Source: Gorsachius magnificus (taxonomy: Eukaryota; Chordata; Aves; Pelecaniformes; Ardeidae). Taken from it: a DNA stretch of 64,000 nucleotides. How positions within the stretch are numbered: the stretch's first letter is position 1; each line of letters begins with the position of its first letter. The stretch covers positions 13,624,984 to 13,688,983 of the forward strand of contig CM067082.1 in NCBI GenBank assembly GCA_034008185.1, given 5' to 3'. Below, piece by piece: positions 19,901 through 30,650 of the stretch. A program made the translations under genes and the position numbers. The notes beneath the pieces were generated by a model. The model ran no database searches. It was not told the origin of the DNA and worked only from the letters and a program-made list of their open reading frames with translations.

Positions 19901-21403
19901 ATGATATGTATTCTGCTTGCAGTTGGTATCAGTCACCTTCAATGAGACTACAGGTCTTGGTTTCGGAAGTGTTTTTTATTGTGGTCTGTTCTTTGTTTTG
20001 GCATTGAAATAGTACGGTCAGAAGCCAAAGTTTGTAGCTTCAGTTGCCCTTGTCTTCATCCTTTTGGATTGTAAATATTCTTTCTCGACCAAACTTCAGT
20101 TAACAACTCAGTTAACCCTTTTTATAGCATGAACTGTTAATTATAAGATGTAAAGTGGAATTACAGATATACTTTCTGTACAAGTTTTAATGAGTAGGGA
20201 AGCTTTATAGTCTAATTTTGTGTTTGCAAGCCCTTCTGGTAAACCTAATTTTCTATAAAGATTAGAAGACAAAATGTTGTTTTAAAATGTCTTTCAAGGT
20301 AATAGCAGCTCTGAAACTGCCATCCGTCTTGTTGCTTATGTGTAATTCTCTTGATTCCTCATATGTATATTTCATTTTTCTCTATATTTGAGAAGCAGGA
20401 ACATAAGTACTGGAAACATGTCTACAGAGGGATAAATTCTGCCTTTGCACTGTAATGTTTTGTTAAAAAAAAAAAGATGCTGTGATGGATTACAGATGTA
20501 TTTAATATAATAATGAAGAACTTTTTCTGTACAGGCTAATTTTTCTTGTAGAAAGGAATCTGGGTTTTATGTCTGGGCCTCAGATTTTCATGGACAAATT
20601 CAGCAAGGGGTTTGCAGGAGCTCAGTGTAACTACTGTAGAGCTGAAGTGACTCTGCCTTGATGGCATCCCTTGCAAAATGCAGAAGCTGTATTTTAGACT
20701 ACGCTTGTCTATTTAGATGGTAGCCTAAGTTGGATGATAAGGTCCTATAGCTCTGATTTGCTTGAGCTTTGATTTCAGACAAGCTAGTTGCTTGAGCCTG
20801 TTTCCCTTAGTCTCTTTGGTCTTCAGTTCCTCAGGTATGTTTACTTAGAGAGCAGTGAGATGGTTGGATGCTGTGATAACAGGAGCTTTGTAAAAGAAAG
20901 ATGCTCAGAAGTGATTCAGACTTTTTTTTATTATTCCCCCTGAAAAAAGGGAGAGAAGTTTGGGGAGTTAAGTTTGTATTGCAGCATTTATTGTCAACAA
21001 TGAGACGCCCTTATCATGTGGGGGTTTTCCCTCTGGATTATTGTATCTAACCATATCCCAGAGATGGAAGTTCCCCAGAATTCCCATTTCTCAGTGTGCT
21101 GAGGGCTTAGATTTGGAAAGAATTCTGTGAAGTACTGATGTGAAAAGCCAGTTTTATTGCAAAGCCTAGCACCTAAAAGGAAGTGCATGGAAAAGTAGTC
21201 TGGCATTTACCCCCAAGGCACAGCTGTTTCTCAAACTCTGTCTTTCTCTCCTGGCTTGTCCTAGGTACCGCTGGCTGCCAAATAGGCGAGGAGGAGTGTC
21301 GGGGTTTGGTGTCCCACCCGCTAGCATGAGAAGGGCTGCAGAAGATCAGCAGGGTGGTGGAAGACACAACTGGGGCCAAGGTTTCCGGCTAGGTGACCAG
21401 TGA
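7933..21403 (+). CDS. DERL1: Derlin-1, complete in eight coding exons
   Basis: Exons are 7933-8085, 9741-9852, 13483-13547, 15325-15351, 17375-17470, 18148-18200, 19364-19474 and 21265-21403. All introns are GT-AG, and the 756 nt encode 251 residues plus TGA, the usual family length. Derlin-1 is a multi-pass ER-membrane rhomboid pseudoprotease of ERAD. It helps retrotranslocate misfolded proteins and recruits p97/VCP. Visible features: N-terminal MSDLGDWFRSIP; the WR motif at W53-R54 (IWRPIT); PVGPGTGFLYLVNLYFLYQY in exon 2; the GxxxG pair G176/G180 (GNLVG) in a late transmembrane helix; and the C-terminal p97-binding SHP box NWGQGFRL at 241-248. As expected for a pseudoprotease, no rhomboid GxSx serine motif was noticed. 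The ATG has G at -3 and no in-frame upstream ATG. Exon 4 is only 27 nt. The gene is divergent from TBC1D31 and convergent with ZHX2. The match is from memory but covers the whole protein. Confidence 0.98.
8086..9740 (+). other. DERL1: DERL1 intron 1
   Basis: Donor CAG|GTAGG, acceptor GGACAG. The first ~400 nt continue the CpG island and include the 8161-8180 Staf-type site. The remainder is ordinary intronic sequence with an A-tract near 9569. No exon is seen. Confidence 0.88.
8161..8180 (-). promoter_or_regulatory. ZNF143/Staf site, near-consensus
   Basis: On the minus strand this reads ACTACAACTCCCAGAATGCC, essentially the full ZNF143 promoter motif. It sits in DERL1 intron 1, about 75 bp after the exon 1 donor. 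Confidence 0.82.
9853..13482 (+). other. DERL1: DERL1 intron 2
   Basis: A 3.6-kb intron. It contains a poly-T tract of about 26 near 10290-10315 and a sense-oriented solo LTR at 11817-12351. A run of Cs in TTTTTTTTCCCCCCCCCC lies near 12565. Otherwise nothing is recognised. Confidence 0.88.
11817..12351 (+). mobile_element. solo LTR of an avian endogenous retrovirus (copy 1)
   Basis: About 535 bp, beginning TGTCCTGGGTTTGGCTGGGA and ending AACCACAACA, so it has TG...CA termini. It carries a TATA element (TATATAAA at 12064-12071). It shares these landmarks in order with the inverted copy at 34449-34988: the tcaaggacttttcagcttcc segment, the cagctgaccccaactggcca segment, the TATA box and the end. 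No gag, pol or env sequence flanks it, so it is a solo LTR, non-coding. The five bases on each side (ATAAC and GTAAT) do not form a clean target duplication. Open frames here are translations of the LTR. Confidence 0.85.
13548..15324 (+). other. DERL1: DERL1 intron 3
   Basis: Donor GTT|GTATCC, acceptor GACAG. A CR1 fragment occupies about 13640-14297, starting roughly 90 nt after exon 3. The remainder to 15324 is unremarkable. Confidence 0.88.
13640..14297 (+). mobile_element. CR1 LINE fragment, reverse-transcriptase C-terminal part, 3' truncated
   Basis: Translated plus-strand frames give KCRALPLGKNHLRLQ, LAEKVLGVLLDTKLTMSQQC, SALVRHTG, then after frame disruption KMIKGLEHLS, FHLNVRKTLFTVRAVRYWHG and LPREVVEPPSLEVF. 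These are the standard C-terminal blocks of CR1 ORF2. The copy has a frameshift near 13980 and several lost residues, so it is inactive. The homology stops after the LEVF block without the usual CR1 3' end, which is odd because CR1 copies are normally truncated at the 5' side. Confidence 0.88.
15352..17374 (+). other. DERL1: DERL1 intron 4
   Basis: Donor CAG|GTAAGT, and acceptor after a 17-T tract and AAATGTTGCAG. No repeat family or exon was recognised, including in the minus-strand open frame at 16522-16806. Confidence 0.85.
17471..18147 (+). other. DERL1: DERL1 intron 5
   Basis: A short AT-rich intron; donor AAG|GTACGT, acceptor TTTTTCAG. Nothing else is recognised. Confidence 0.88.
18201..19363 (+). 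other. DERL1: DERL1 intron 6
   Basis: Donor GGATC|GTATGT, acceptor TTGCCTTGCAG. No further feature is seen. Confidence 0.88.
19475..21264 (+). other. DERL1: DERL1 intron 7
   Basis: Donor CCT|GTAAGC, acceptor TTGTCCTAG. It splits a leucine codon (CT|G). An A-tract lies near 20464. No other feature is recognised. Confidence 0.88.
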
Positions 21404-22360
21404 AGAACTCCTGCCCTTGGAAAACAGCAACTCTTGGGTTATAATTGGACGTAGGACTGACCCTTCCTGGTGCAGAGCATGCTTAAGAACTGAGCTCTCT
21501 GTAGTACTGTTGGATTTAACTGATTAGAATGTTTCTGGTTCAAGAGAAAATTAAAAACTGCAGAAGGGAAAAATGTAGATCTTGGTCTGGGTTAGCCAGT
21601 AGTGTCCAATTTGATTCTGCCATTAAAAAAAAAAGCCTTCTTTATACAGTATTGTCTGTGTGTCACAACGGGCATCCATTATGCCGTCTGTTCCGTGATG
21701 TGATGGAACAAGCTAATGGTGTTCTGTGTTGCCTGGTATGTTAAAAGTTTTGCTGACCGTGATAAGGTAAGAATCCAGTGTAAGGTAGATGGATCAAACT
21801 AACCCCAAAGTTTAGGAAGCTGATTCTTTCCGTAGCTGTGCTTAAGTCCCAGGGTCTTTGGAAACATTTAAGTGATATCTCTCTGATGCATTCATAAAGC
21901 AAAGTGCAAATGTTTAATTTCCATTATTAAGCTGTATTTTGAGGGGAGTTTTTTCTTGCCGTGCAGCATTTGTCCTACCTGTTACAGCATAGGATGGGCA
22001 AGACAAATGATAAGAGGGCTATCATTTGAAATGGCAATAACAGATATTCATAGAATTGAAACCTCTGAACTCTTCATGGCATGTTACAAGGCTTGCTCTG
22101 TTTAAACTGAAGTTGTCTGGCTTGTTTTTTTTTTTTTTCCTCTGAGATCTGTGAATTCTTGGCTTCAAGATTTCATTTTGATTGCAAAATTGGGTAGCAC
22201 AAATACTACTTAAACTAGAAAATGTAACATATCATTGTGGTTAATGTAAAGGGTACTGATTGCAGCATTATGTTTGTTAACTGAATCTTCAGCTTTCTTA
22301 AAAGCTTTAAGACATTGAAGAATCAAAGCTGGAAATAAACTTTTTGCAGGGTCATGATAC
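21404..22360 (+). other. DERL1: DERL1 3' UTR (proposed)
   Basis: Sequence from the TGA to the first good polyadenylation signal, AATAAA at 22334-22339. A longer form ending after ATTAAA near 23948, which is followed by a T/GT-rich stretch, is also possible. The extent is inferred; no transcript was consulted. Confidence 0.6.
22334..22339 (+). terminator. DERL1: DERL1 polyadenylation signal (candidate)
   Basis: The canonical hexamer AATAAA lies 931 nt after the stop codon. The downstream sequence is T-rich but not a strong GT-rich element, so an alternative distal site is possible. Confidence 0.5.
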
Positions 22361-22519
22361 AATAGAACAGATTGCTTTACTACAGGATTCTTTTAATTGT
22401 CAAAGAATTAAGAAATTATTTACACTGTGTATTAGTATCTGTACTTTTTTGGTAAAACTTCTTGACATGGAGAAGGGAATGATTCTGTACAGTAGTTTTC
22501 CTCTCATACTGAGTTCCTG

Positions 22520-22660
22520 TGGGCAGAGCACAGGACTGAGATCTGGGAAGCTGTAATGCAGGCTTGTTACTGACTTGCCGCATGGACTTGAGCAAACTTT
22601 TTATTAACTCAGTTTTCCCAGCTTTAAGGAGGACTCATGCATGTCTCATAGCATTCTTAA
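22520..22660 (+). repeat. MIR-like ancient SINE relic
   Basis: The order of segments AGAGCACAGGACTGAGATCTG, then TTGTTACTGACTTGCC, ATGGACTTGAGCAA, TTAACTCAGTTTTCCCAGCTTTAA parallels the MIR consensus landmarks (gagcacggactctgg, tctgccacttact, gtgaccttgggcaa, cctcagtttcctcatctgtaa). It is heavily diverged, consistent with an insertion older than birds. Confidence 0.6.
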
Positions 22661-24629
22661 AAGGTAGCTGTCCCTGCTCCCCTAGGTGGGAGCTGCTAGT
22701 GAGCAAGGTAAGGCTTAGGTTCACGTAAATGACAACACTTAAGCTAAGAATGCGATTGCTCTAATCTTAACCAAGACTTCTAAGTTGGAATACAGTTGCT
22801 CCCTTTTTCTTTTGTAGTTGGAGGAAGAAGAGCGCTGTCACTAGGATGAGATTCAAAACGGAATTTCCCTTTAGCATTTGTCTGTCTTTTTATTGGGTGG
22901 GTAGGACACAGAAGGCTGTTCCGCCCCAACTTAGGTATCTCAGGTATCTCTAAGTAGGTGAAGTGAATCTGGGCCAAAACATTTTTATTACTCCTTTGTT
23001 TCTTCACTAAACCTGGGTTCTGAAGGTTTAAAACCCTGTAAATACTCCATGATACGAAACTGACTGGAAAATAAGCAGTCAGACTGGAAGTTTTCAGCTG
23101 GCTTGCCTGAAAAAAATACATGCCCCATTTCTTCACTGCAACTCAATTTTGTTGATCTGGCTTCTGGAAAAATTTAGAAGACTGATAATCATCATATTGT
23201 GGGCTTAGATTTTTACAGGAAATTGGAGTTCAGAAATCACCTGCCATTTTTGTCTATTCAGTGGTAAGTTCTAAAGATGCTCTTTTTTCTTTCTTTGTAT
23301 GAAATAGTAGGTAGAAAAGAGGACTGCAGTGTTGTAAATACTGATCTATCGTTGACTGACAGCTGCTAATAGATGCTAACTTGAAAAGTCTGAGAACCAC
23401 CATTTTTATAGGAGTCATGATGCAGCTGGTCTTTTTAGTCATAGTAATATCACTGTCTCCAAAGCATTTGTCTTCATTTTGAGTCAGGACCTAACTGTTA
23501 AGTAAAGACGCAATGGTTTGTGACTTAGCTAGAACCCTGACACACTCAAATCGCAGAACATCTTTGTACAGAAGGCCAGAAGGAAGGCTTGGGTGGGAGG
23601 AAGGATGGCAAAAGTCATTGTCCTGGCCCAGTGCACTGTGCTTTCTAGTGCATCCTCCTTCTATAAATTAAGAGGAAAAGTTTTGCAAGGCAAATAGACT
23701 TCTGATTAGTCTTGATTAGCTTTTGAGCTGCTTCAAGTCAATTTACTTTGGTTTATGGAAGATTCACTTTAGAATTCCATATTACGAGCTCAGTTTGTTT
23801 TTCTCTCACTTGTCACTTGACCTGCAGCACTGTTTGGCCTCCAGCGTACGCTGACAGTGGTGGTCTCTTGTTCAATAAGTACCTCCTTTCTTATTTTGTA
23901 CAGGTAATTTCCCTTTTTGTAATCAGTTTTTGTTGGCAAAGTTTTAAATTAAAGTTTTAATCTCTGTTACTGTCTCTGTTTTGCTAAATCGTATTTCAGC
24001 TTGAGACAAGCCTTGTGATCTGCACGTCCCTAGGGAATGTCTGAGAGCTGCACTGTGACACCATCTCCTGCTGTTGATAAAAGTACTCAAGAAAATGACC
24101 TGCTTTTGGGTGGGAGGCCTGTCTTGTCTGATTGGTTGCAAAATTGTAAAGGCATTTTCTTTGTTTATCACCATGAGTTTTGACAGTCTGTGTCCTTCCT
24201 GGGCTATTATGATTTTACAGGGGTTTTTTGTATATTTGATGATTCATTCTTTATTGTCCTCTGGGAGGAAGTATCCTTCTACTCACCCTCAAACTCTGTG
24301 GGACTGATAGAGATCACTTACTTTTCCAGGGGTAAGCTTGGGGTTCTGCAGTACCCTCTCTCTGTCCAGCCAGATGTGCACAGCTGCCAGAATTCCTTTT
24401 GAGGCTTCTATCTCGACCTACTTGGAGACACATTGAGCATCCTCTGAATGACTCTTTTGGTCCTTGTCATTCATCTGACTGTGCTTTTCCTCTTTGTTAC
24501 CATAGAGGCACCGAAGAAGATCACGGACTTGGTACATAAGGCACTACGTGAATTTGTTGTGCTCCTTGAACTGGAAAGTCTTAGTCCACACTAAATGCAC
24601 CAGATACAACAGCATGGCAAGTGCGTGCC

Positions 24630-24700
24630 ATTTGATTTTGCTCCAGCTACATAAAGAGTCAGCGGCAGAGCCAGGAATACAAAATCAAATGCTTCGTCTT
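24630..24700 (-). repeat. MIR-like fragment
   Basis: CAGCTACATAAAGAGTCAGC followed by GGCAGAGCCAGGAATACAAA matches the reverse-complement MIR landmark 'cagctagtaagtggcagagccgggat'. It is short and diverged. Confidence 0.45.
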
Positions 24701-24984
24701 TCATTCCTATCACTTTGTCTTGGCGACAGCTCCTCTCTCAACACAACTTGGTAGTGTGGTGTTGCCAGTGACTTAATGAGAAGCTGGACCTGTTGCTTCA
24801 TTCTGTCATCTAATTGTCGCATTAGGAAGACTGAGAGGCTTTAATTTTCAGAATAGCACATTGCGTGCCATACAACATAAGATTCTTTCTGTGTTTATAC
24901 ATCACTGTGTACCTTATCGGGGAGGAAGGCTGCTTTGCCTTGATGGTTAAGGTAGTGAGCTGGCGAGATACGTGCTAATTTACA

Positions 24985-25085
24985 GTCTGAAGCTCCTGAT
25001 ATTACAAGTCACCTAATGGCTTTGTAATCCTGTCCTGCATCCATAAAATGAAGATGATTCATATTCTCCCTTGTTCTGTGCTAGG
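24985..25085 (+). repeat. MIR-like fragment
   Basis: GTCACCTAATGGC and later ATCCATAAAATGAAGATGAT resemble the MIR stretch 'ttacttaacctctctg...catctgtaaaatggggataat'. Boundaries and assignment are tentative. Confidence 0.4.
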
Positions 25086-26179
25086 CTTAGGATGATGGAT
25101 CAATTTGTATTTGCCATGGTGTGGCAGAGTGTTAATTTTGGTGAAGATGTTCTTCACACTGCCATTACCTGCAGTAGTAAATGGCTTTTCTTGGTTTGTG
25201 TATCCCTAGATTCTTATTTTGCCGTGGATGATAGTAACAGCGTGACTTGAAACTCAGAATTGAGTCTGTTGTCATGGTTTTATTAATGAAGTTACATATG
25301 TACTATGTGCATATTAAGCAGAAGTACTTGCATCTAAAAGGTGACGATGTGTTTTGGATTGATAAGATGAAGACATCAGCTGCTTGTATTTTTCAAGCAC
25401 ACTGTTTTGATGATGAAAGGAGTTCTGTTCACAGCAGTGGCTCACCCTTTTATCATCTGGAACATGATCTAGGAGGAGTGATTACAACACTCATGAGCAA
25501 AAATTACATAGAAGGAGCTGTAACTGTGGGATGCTGGCAAGGCCTCTGCAGAATCTTGTTGATGTTGCAGGGGGAAAAAAGTCATAATGAAGCCTTAATT
25601 CTGGTGCTTGGAGGTGGTTTGGGTTTTTTGTTTTAATTTTTCCCTCCAGAGGACAAAGCTCTTGCAAAATGCCATTAGAGTTCAAATTGGCTCTTAAGAC
25701 CAAGTTTCTCTGGACTGCTAACCATCAGCCATGGGTCATCCATGAAGATGATCATGGCAGCTGGAGGCAGCGTTTAAAAACAAAACTGCCACAAGCAGTG
25801 TGCTTGCATCTGAATGTTTACATTTATTTCTTAAAAGAAACGTGTGTATTTAATCCCTGGACTGGCCATGGATTGAAGGGACAGCCATAAAGGACAGATC
25901 CCTGTATTAATGGTTTCATTGACTTGTCATTGTAACCGGAGGTGTGAAGATGCCTGCCCGCACCAACCCTTGAGTTTGCTGAGCCGCCTGGTAAATCTCT
26001 TCACACCACAGAGTTTAGGTCACCTTGTGATAGCTAGTTAAATGTAGAAAGCATCTTTGCCATAATGTTTCCCTTTGCTTTCAAGGTACAGTGTTGGTTA
26101 GCCATAGCTAACCCTAACAGACCCCTCAGCCTGTTGTAAAATCAAAGCATCCTCACATACTCCACTTCATAGTCTCTCT

Positions 26180-26285
26180 TAAGTCATATGGTTTAGTTCT
26201 AGGTAGTCCTGCAAGGAGCATGAGTTAGACACAATGATCCTTATGGGTCCCCTCCTACTTGAGATGTCCTATGTCACTCCAACTG
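26180..26285 (+). mobile_element. CR1 LINE 3' end
   Basis: TTTAGTTCTAGGTAGTCCTG, AGGAGCATGAGTTAGACACA and ATGATCCTTATGGGTCCC match the 3' UTR of a CR1 subfamily ('ggtagtcctgcaaggagca...ttggactcgatgatcctta'). It is severely 5' truncated, as usual. Confidence 0.75.
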
Positions 26286-29200
26286 GAAAGGCTTTTTGTA
26301 GCACTTGTCTTCATTAAGACTTACTTGACTGGCACCGCTCAGCGTTGGTGCTGTAGAAGCTCTAGCAGGCAATTGGGTAGAAAGCTCATTTTGCAATCGT
26401 AAGCGGGGAGAAGATTAAGGGGTCTTCCTGTTGCCCATCCCTCCCCATGCAGTGGGCCAGTGTGCTTTGCCTCTTGGATTAGCCTGGAGGGGCTGTTGCC
26501 TTCTTGCAGTCCATGTAGTGCCCATCCTGCATAGTGCTGCTCCTATACATAGGAGAGGGTCTCAGATCGGTGCGATCAAAACTCTTTAGGTTGCCTGATG
26601 CTTGGGCAGTGGTGTGTGCTTATAGCCCCAGGCTGTGGGGAGTGAATATTGTGTCAGAGGACTGCAACTCAGGTTAAATCATTGCTTTTTTTTTTTTTTT
26701 GTTTGGTTGGTTTTTTTTAATGAAAATACAGTATGTGAATGGTGTTGGCAGATGTACCAGGTAGAGAAGCCTAAGGTACCGATTTTTTTGGAATAAAAAA
26801 TACTTCAAGTCGGTCAGGAAGGGATCTAAAGATGCTGAGAAATTGGTTTCTAGCTGGGCTTGAGAATGGGGGAAAGGATTGTATTCATTGTCTGATCAAA
26901 GAATGTTTTTCAAAGTGCTTTCTCCCCCTGAGATGGGCTCAGAAGTGGCAATCTCCGCTCGGGCTGCAAAGAAAAGCAACGCCTGTCTCCATCCGCATCT
27001 ACGGAATCCTTAACCCCACAGCGGGTGGAGGGGCAAGATGAGACGCTGGTGAGTATTTGCACCCGCAACTGGACGGGGCAGATCAGCCTTTCGCTAGGAG
27101 GAAGCCTTGAGCACGTGCCTGTAGCGCTGCTTTACCTCTCTTTTTAAGCAGTTCTTTGTTCACTCCGAGCTGCCTGAGCATATTGCTGTTACGAATTTAA
27201 GCAACTGCAAAAAGAAAATGGCAATGTGTGTGCCTTGGGACTTGGCCCTGTTTGTTGTAGGGGCTCAGGCTAAGGAGTTAACTGTAACTGATGGTAATGG
27301 TTCAGTATTTTCACTGAGGAGCCTTTACATACAGATTCATTTTCTTCCAAGCTGATTCAAAGCCTGGATGCGGGTGGGTTTGGGTTTTTTAATGTATAAA
27401 CAACTAGGAAAGTTAGTCTTGTCCTGTTCTTTGTTCTGTCTCACCCTTCTTCCCCAAGGTATGTAACTTAAGATAAAAATTCAATTAATACTGAAAAAGT
27501 ACAGCAAAGATTCTGGGGCAGCATCAAAAAGTTCAGCCATCCCAAAGCTTTATGCAACCGATGGCGTAAGGAGCCTTTATTGTTCTTTCAGCCCTTGTGT
27601 TGTGCAAATTCAGAAAACAGATAAAATCTTGCAGGAATTGATATTCTTAAAAAGATCCTGGACAGGATCTATGAGCAGGAGAGCAAGAATTTTACAAGAG
27701 TTCAAACTTCTGCTGAAATTAGGAGTGCTCTGGATCATGCAGTACAGCAATACTTTTTGTGTTCTACAGCTCTGTCGCAGCAATATTCAAACCCCAGCAC
27801 AGTCTGCACTTGTTGGCAGGGACGGATGGACTCTTCTCTCTAGCTCTGTCAACGTCTGGTTTGGCTTTAGTAGTCCAAGGTGCACGTAGCCAGGGGCAGG
27901 GGCTCCCCGAGGAGAGCAGCACACCTAAACACACAAAAAAAAATAATCTGTGGGAACTGAGTTAAGAGGAAGGAGAGGAGTGTGAGGCGTGAGCTGACTG
28001 TCCACTCCCTCTATTTGACTTTCCTTAGTTGGCTGCGTTGAGCTGGTGGGGTTGCACAACCCAGAAGGGAGTAGGACAGACAAGGATGAAAATGTGGCTT
28101 GAGTCGTTTTGAGGAGGCCCTGGTTTGGCACCGCTTGGGTACAGCCTTTCCCAAGGACTTTTGGGGAGGTCTCCTGGGCTGCAAACTGCTGTTCCTGAAG
28201 GCTGTAGAGGGGAAGGTAGCTCCTAACCTGAAAACAAAGGGGCAAAACCTCGGTGTGTGCGGAGGGGAAGGTTCCTAGCTGGAGTGCAGCCTTGCATGTG
28301 CTGGTTTTCTCTGGAATAGTATCAGAAAGTAATTCTGAGTGTAGTGTGGGCTGGTTTTGCAACGTGACAGTATTTCATCTGGGTGATTCTGATGATGACG
28401 AAATGCTTCAGGTTTTTATTTATAAAATGACTTTTCAGTCAGGTTAGAAGATATGATGGTTTTTCTGTTTGCTTTTAGAGCTCAAATCAACCCTTAAAAG
28501 CTGAAATCAGAACCTACTCTTTTGATTGGGACAAACCACTTCTGCAGCCTTTGTTTCCAAGCAGTGTTGTGGTGGTGGCTTTTTCACTGCAATAAGTAAA
28601 AAAAAAAAAAAAAAATTGTTACTTGCCACTCTTGCCTGAGACAGAACTTGCATGTTGGATGATGGCCTAACTTGGAACATTGTCAACAGGTTTCTATCTC
28701 CTTTGCTCTGTGAGCAGGGAGTACCTGGAGAGGTTTAAGAAACTCTGCTAGCTTCTGGGCAGAGTTTCTGCATTCCTGGTGAAAGCTTCCTAGCATGTCT
28801 GCTGCTCTCATTGGGATAGTTACAATCCGATTTCTGGTTTTCCTGTATATTTTAGTTACAGCAGTGTTATTTCATTTAAATCTCTTTTTGATCTGCAACT
28901 GCACTCAAAGAATTAGGTCTAAATTTAATGTTTCACAATAGCACAGGAAGAAGAAGAGAGAGATTCTCAGCTGTACTGCATCGTACCTGCACCCTCTGCC
29001 TGTGTTCTGCAGAGGCAGGGAAGACTTACAGAAACCATCAGGTGCACCTGCAAAATGTAAATCCTCATCATTCAGAAAGCCCGAGCAGGCTGTAGCAGGG
29101 AGTCTTCATCCATTGCCTGCCGTGACAGCCGTCGTATATAAAGAAGAGCTCCAAACCATTTTCAGAAGTTGAGTCTTGATACTTAAAATCATGTGCCCAG

Positions 29201-30329
29201 TAGCAATAGTGAGTTTACAGCAATTTATAATCTTTTCTTGCCTCTTCTGTTGGCTGTCATGCAGGCAGTAAATTACCAATTTCTTTCTTTTTTTTCCCCT
29301 CTCCCCTGTAGGTGATAACCAGCTTAATACCTCTTCCCTTGCTTACATCCATCTCTGTTTTCTAGATACCAGCTACTTGTTCTCTCAGATGGTCTGATGA
29401 ATGTAACTGATTAAACTCAGAGTAATTGTCCTCAAATGCCATACATGCTTTTGGAGTCTGTTGGTGCTATTTCAGAAGAGCTTTTGTGCTTTCGGTCTTA
29501 CCCATTTTTTTTTCTAGCTGTGTTAACTGAGCATCTAATGAATTCCCCAAATCTTCTTGTTTCTGTTCCTCAGAGCCACCCCATGAAGACATGCGTAGGC
29601 TGTTTTGGGAGCCCAGGGGAGTCTGAAGGCCCGGGGCAATGGCACCTCATTGCAGACATTCTGCTCTTCCCAGGCAGAGGGGAAGCTATTGTTAACTACA
29701 TGGTGAGCTCTGCTTCTCACCTGGACTGTCTGGGTGCTGGGAGGTCTCTCCAAGCTGTGGAGCCCTTGGATGGTCAGTTGCCTTCACAAGAGATGGATTT
29801 TGGGGGTTCACAGAGCCACCCGGTAAAAAACAGCATTTCTCATCTCTATCAATGCGTTTCCCCCTCTCTTGCACCCATTACTCTGTCCTTTTCGGATAAT
29901 GAATTCTTCTGTGTAATGTATTTTTTTAAGAAAAGAAGAAAAAAGCAAGAGCAATTGATACAAATGGATGCCATTTAACCTTCCTGGGCAAGGTGATAGT
30001 ATCATTGAAGGAGAAAAATCCTCTATCAGAGGTGTACATGGTGTGGTGATATTACACTTGAAGGTCTAGCAAGTCTCTCAGAGGTGTATCAGTCTAATTT
30101 CTTGAAAGCAGACAGATAACAATAGGCCCTACAGCTCTATTATTTGCTTGAGTAGCTAAGTGGACAGGGGGACGTTTGAGCTGGATGCAATCCCTGTGCT
30201 GAAGGATCTCTGATAGCTCTGTAGCTGCTATTAGAACACAGCTCACCGGGACCAAATAATTACTGTATAATGTAATGCCAATACACACAACATAAGCTAA
30301 CGCATTCACTCCCCTATAGAAACGCTTTG

Positions 30330-30650
30330 TCCTCTAAATCTGCTCCTGCCCGTTCCTCAAAGTCATCCTATGGCTTTCTGTGTCAGCTCGTGCATCTTAA
30401 ATGAGATCAGTAACTTCCTAGGCTGGCTCTGGCGGCGGGGCTCTCTCCACAGAGCTGTACTCTGAAGCCCAAAGCAATGCAATCCTGAGCAAATCCTGCT
30501 GAGTAAGGCGAGTTTCTGTTAATGTGTAATCGAGTTGTGATAAGACCAGCTAATAAAGATAAGGTTCTCAACAAGTGGCACGGGACAATGAGCAGGGAAA
30601 TGGAGTATGGAAAACTCTGATTAATCATGACCCCTGGCTGCATTGCTCAA
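30330..30650. promoter_or_regulatory. candidate conserved regulatory element with GATA motifs
   Basis: A repeat-free stretch of balanced composition holds TGATAAGA (30538-30545), AGATAAGG (30557-30564) and the homeobox-type palindrome GATTAATC (30619-30626). Two GATA motifs about two helical turns apart suggest an enhancer. This is judged from motifs only; no alignment was available. Confidence 0.3.
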
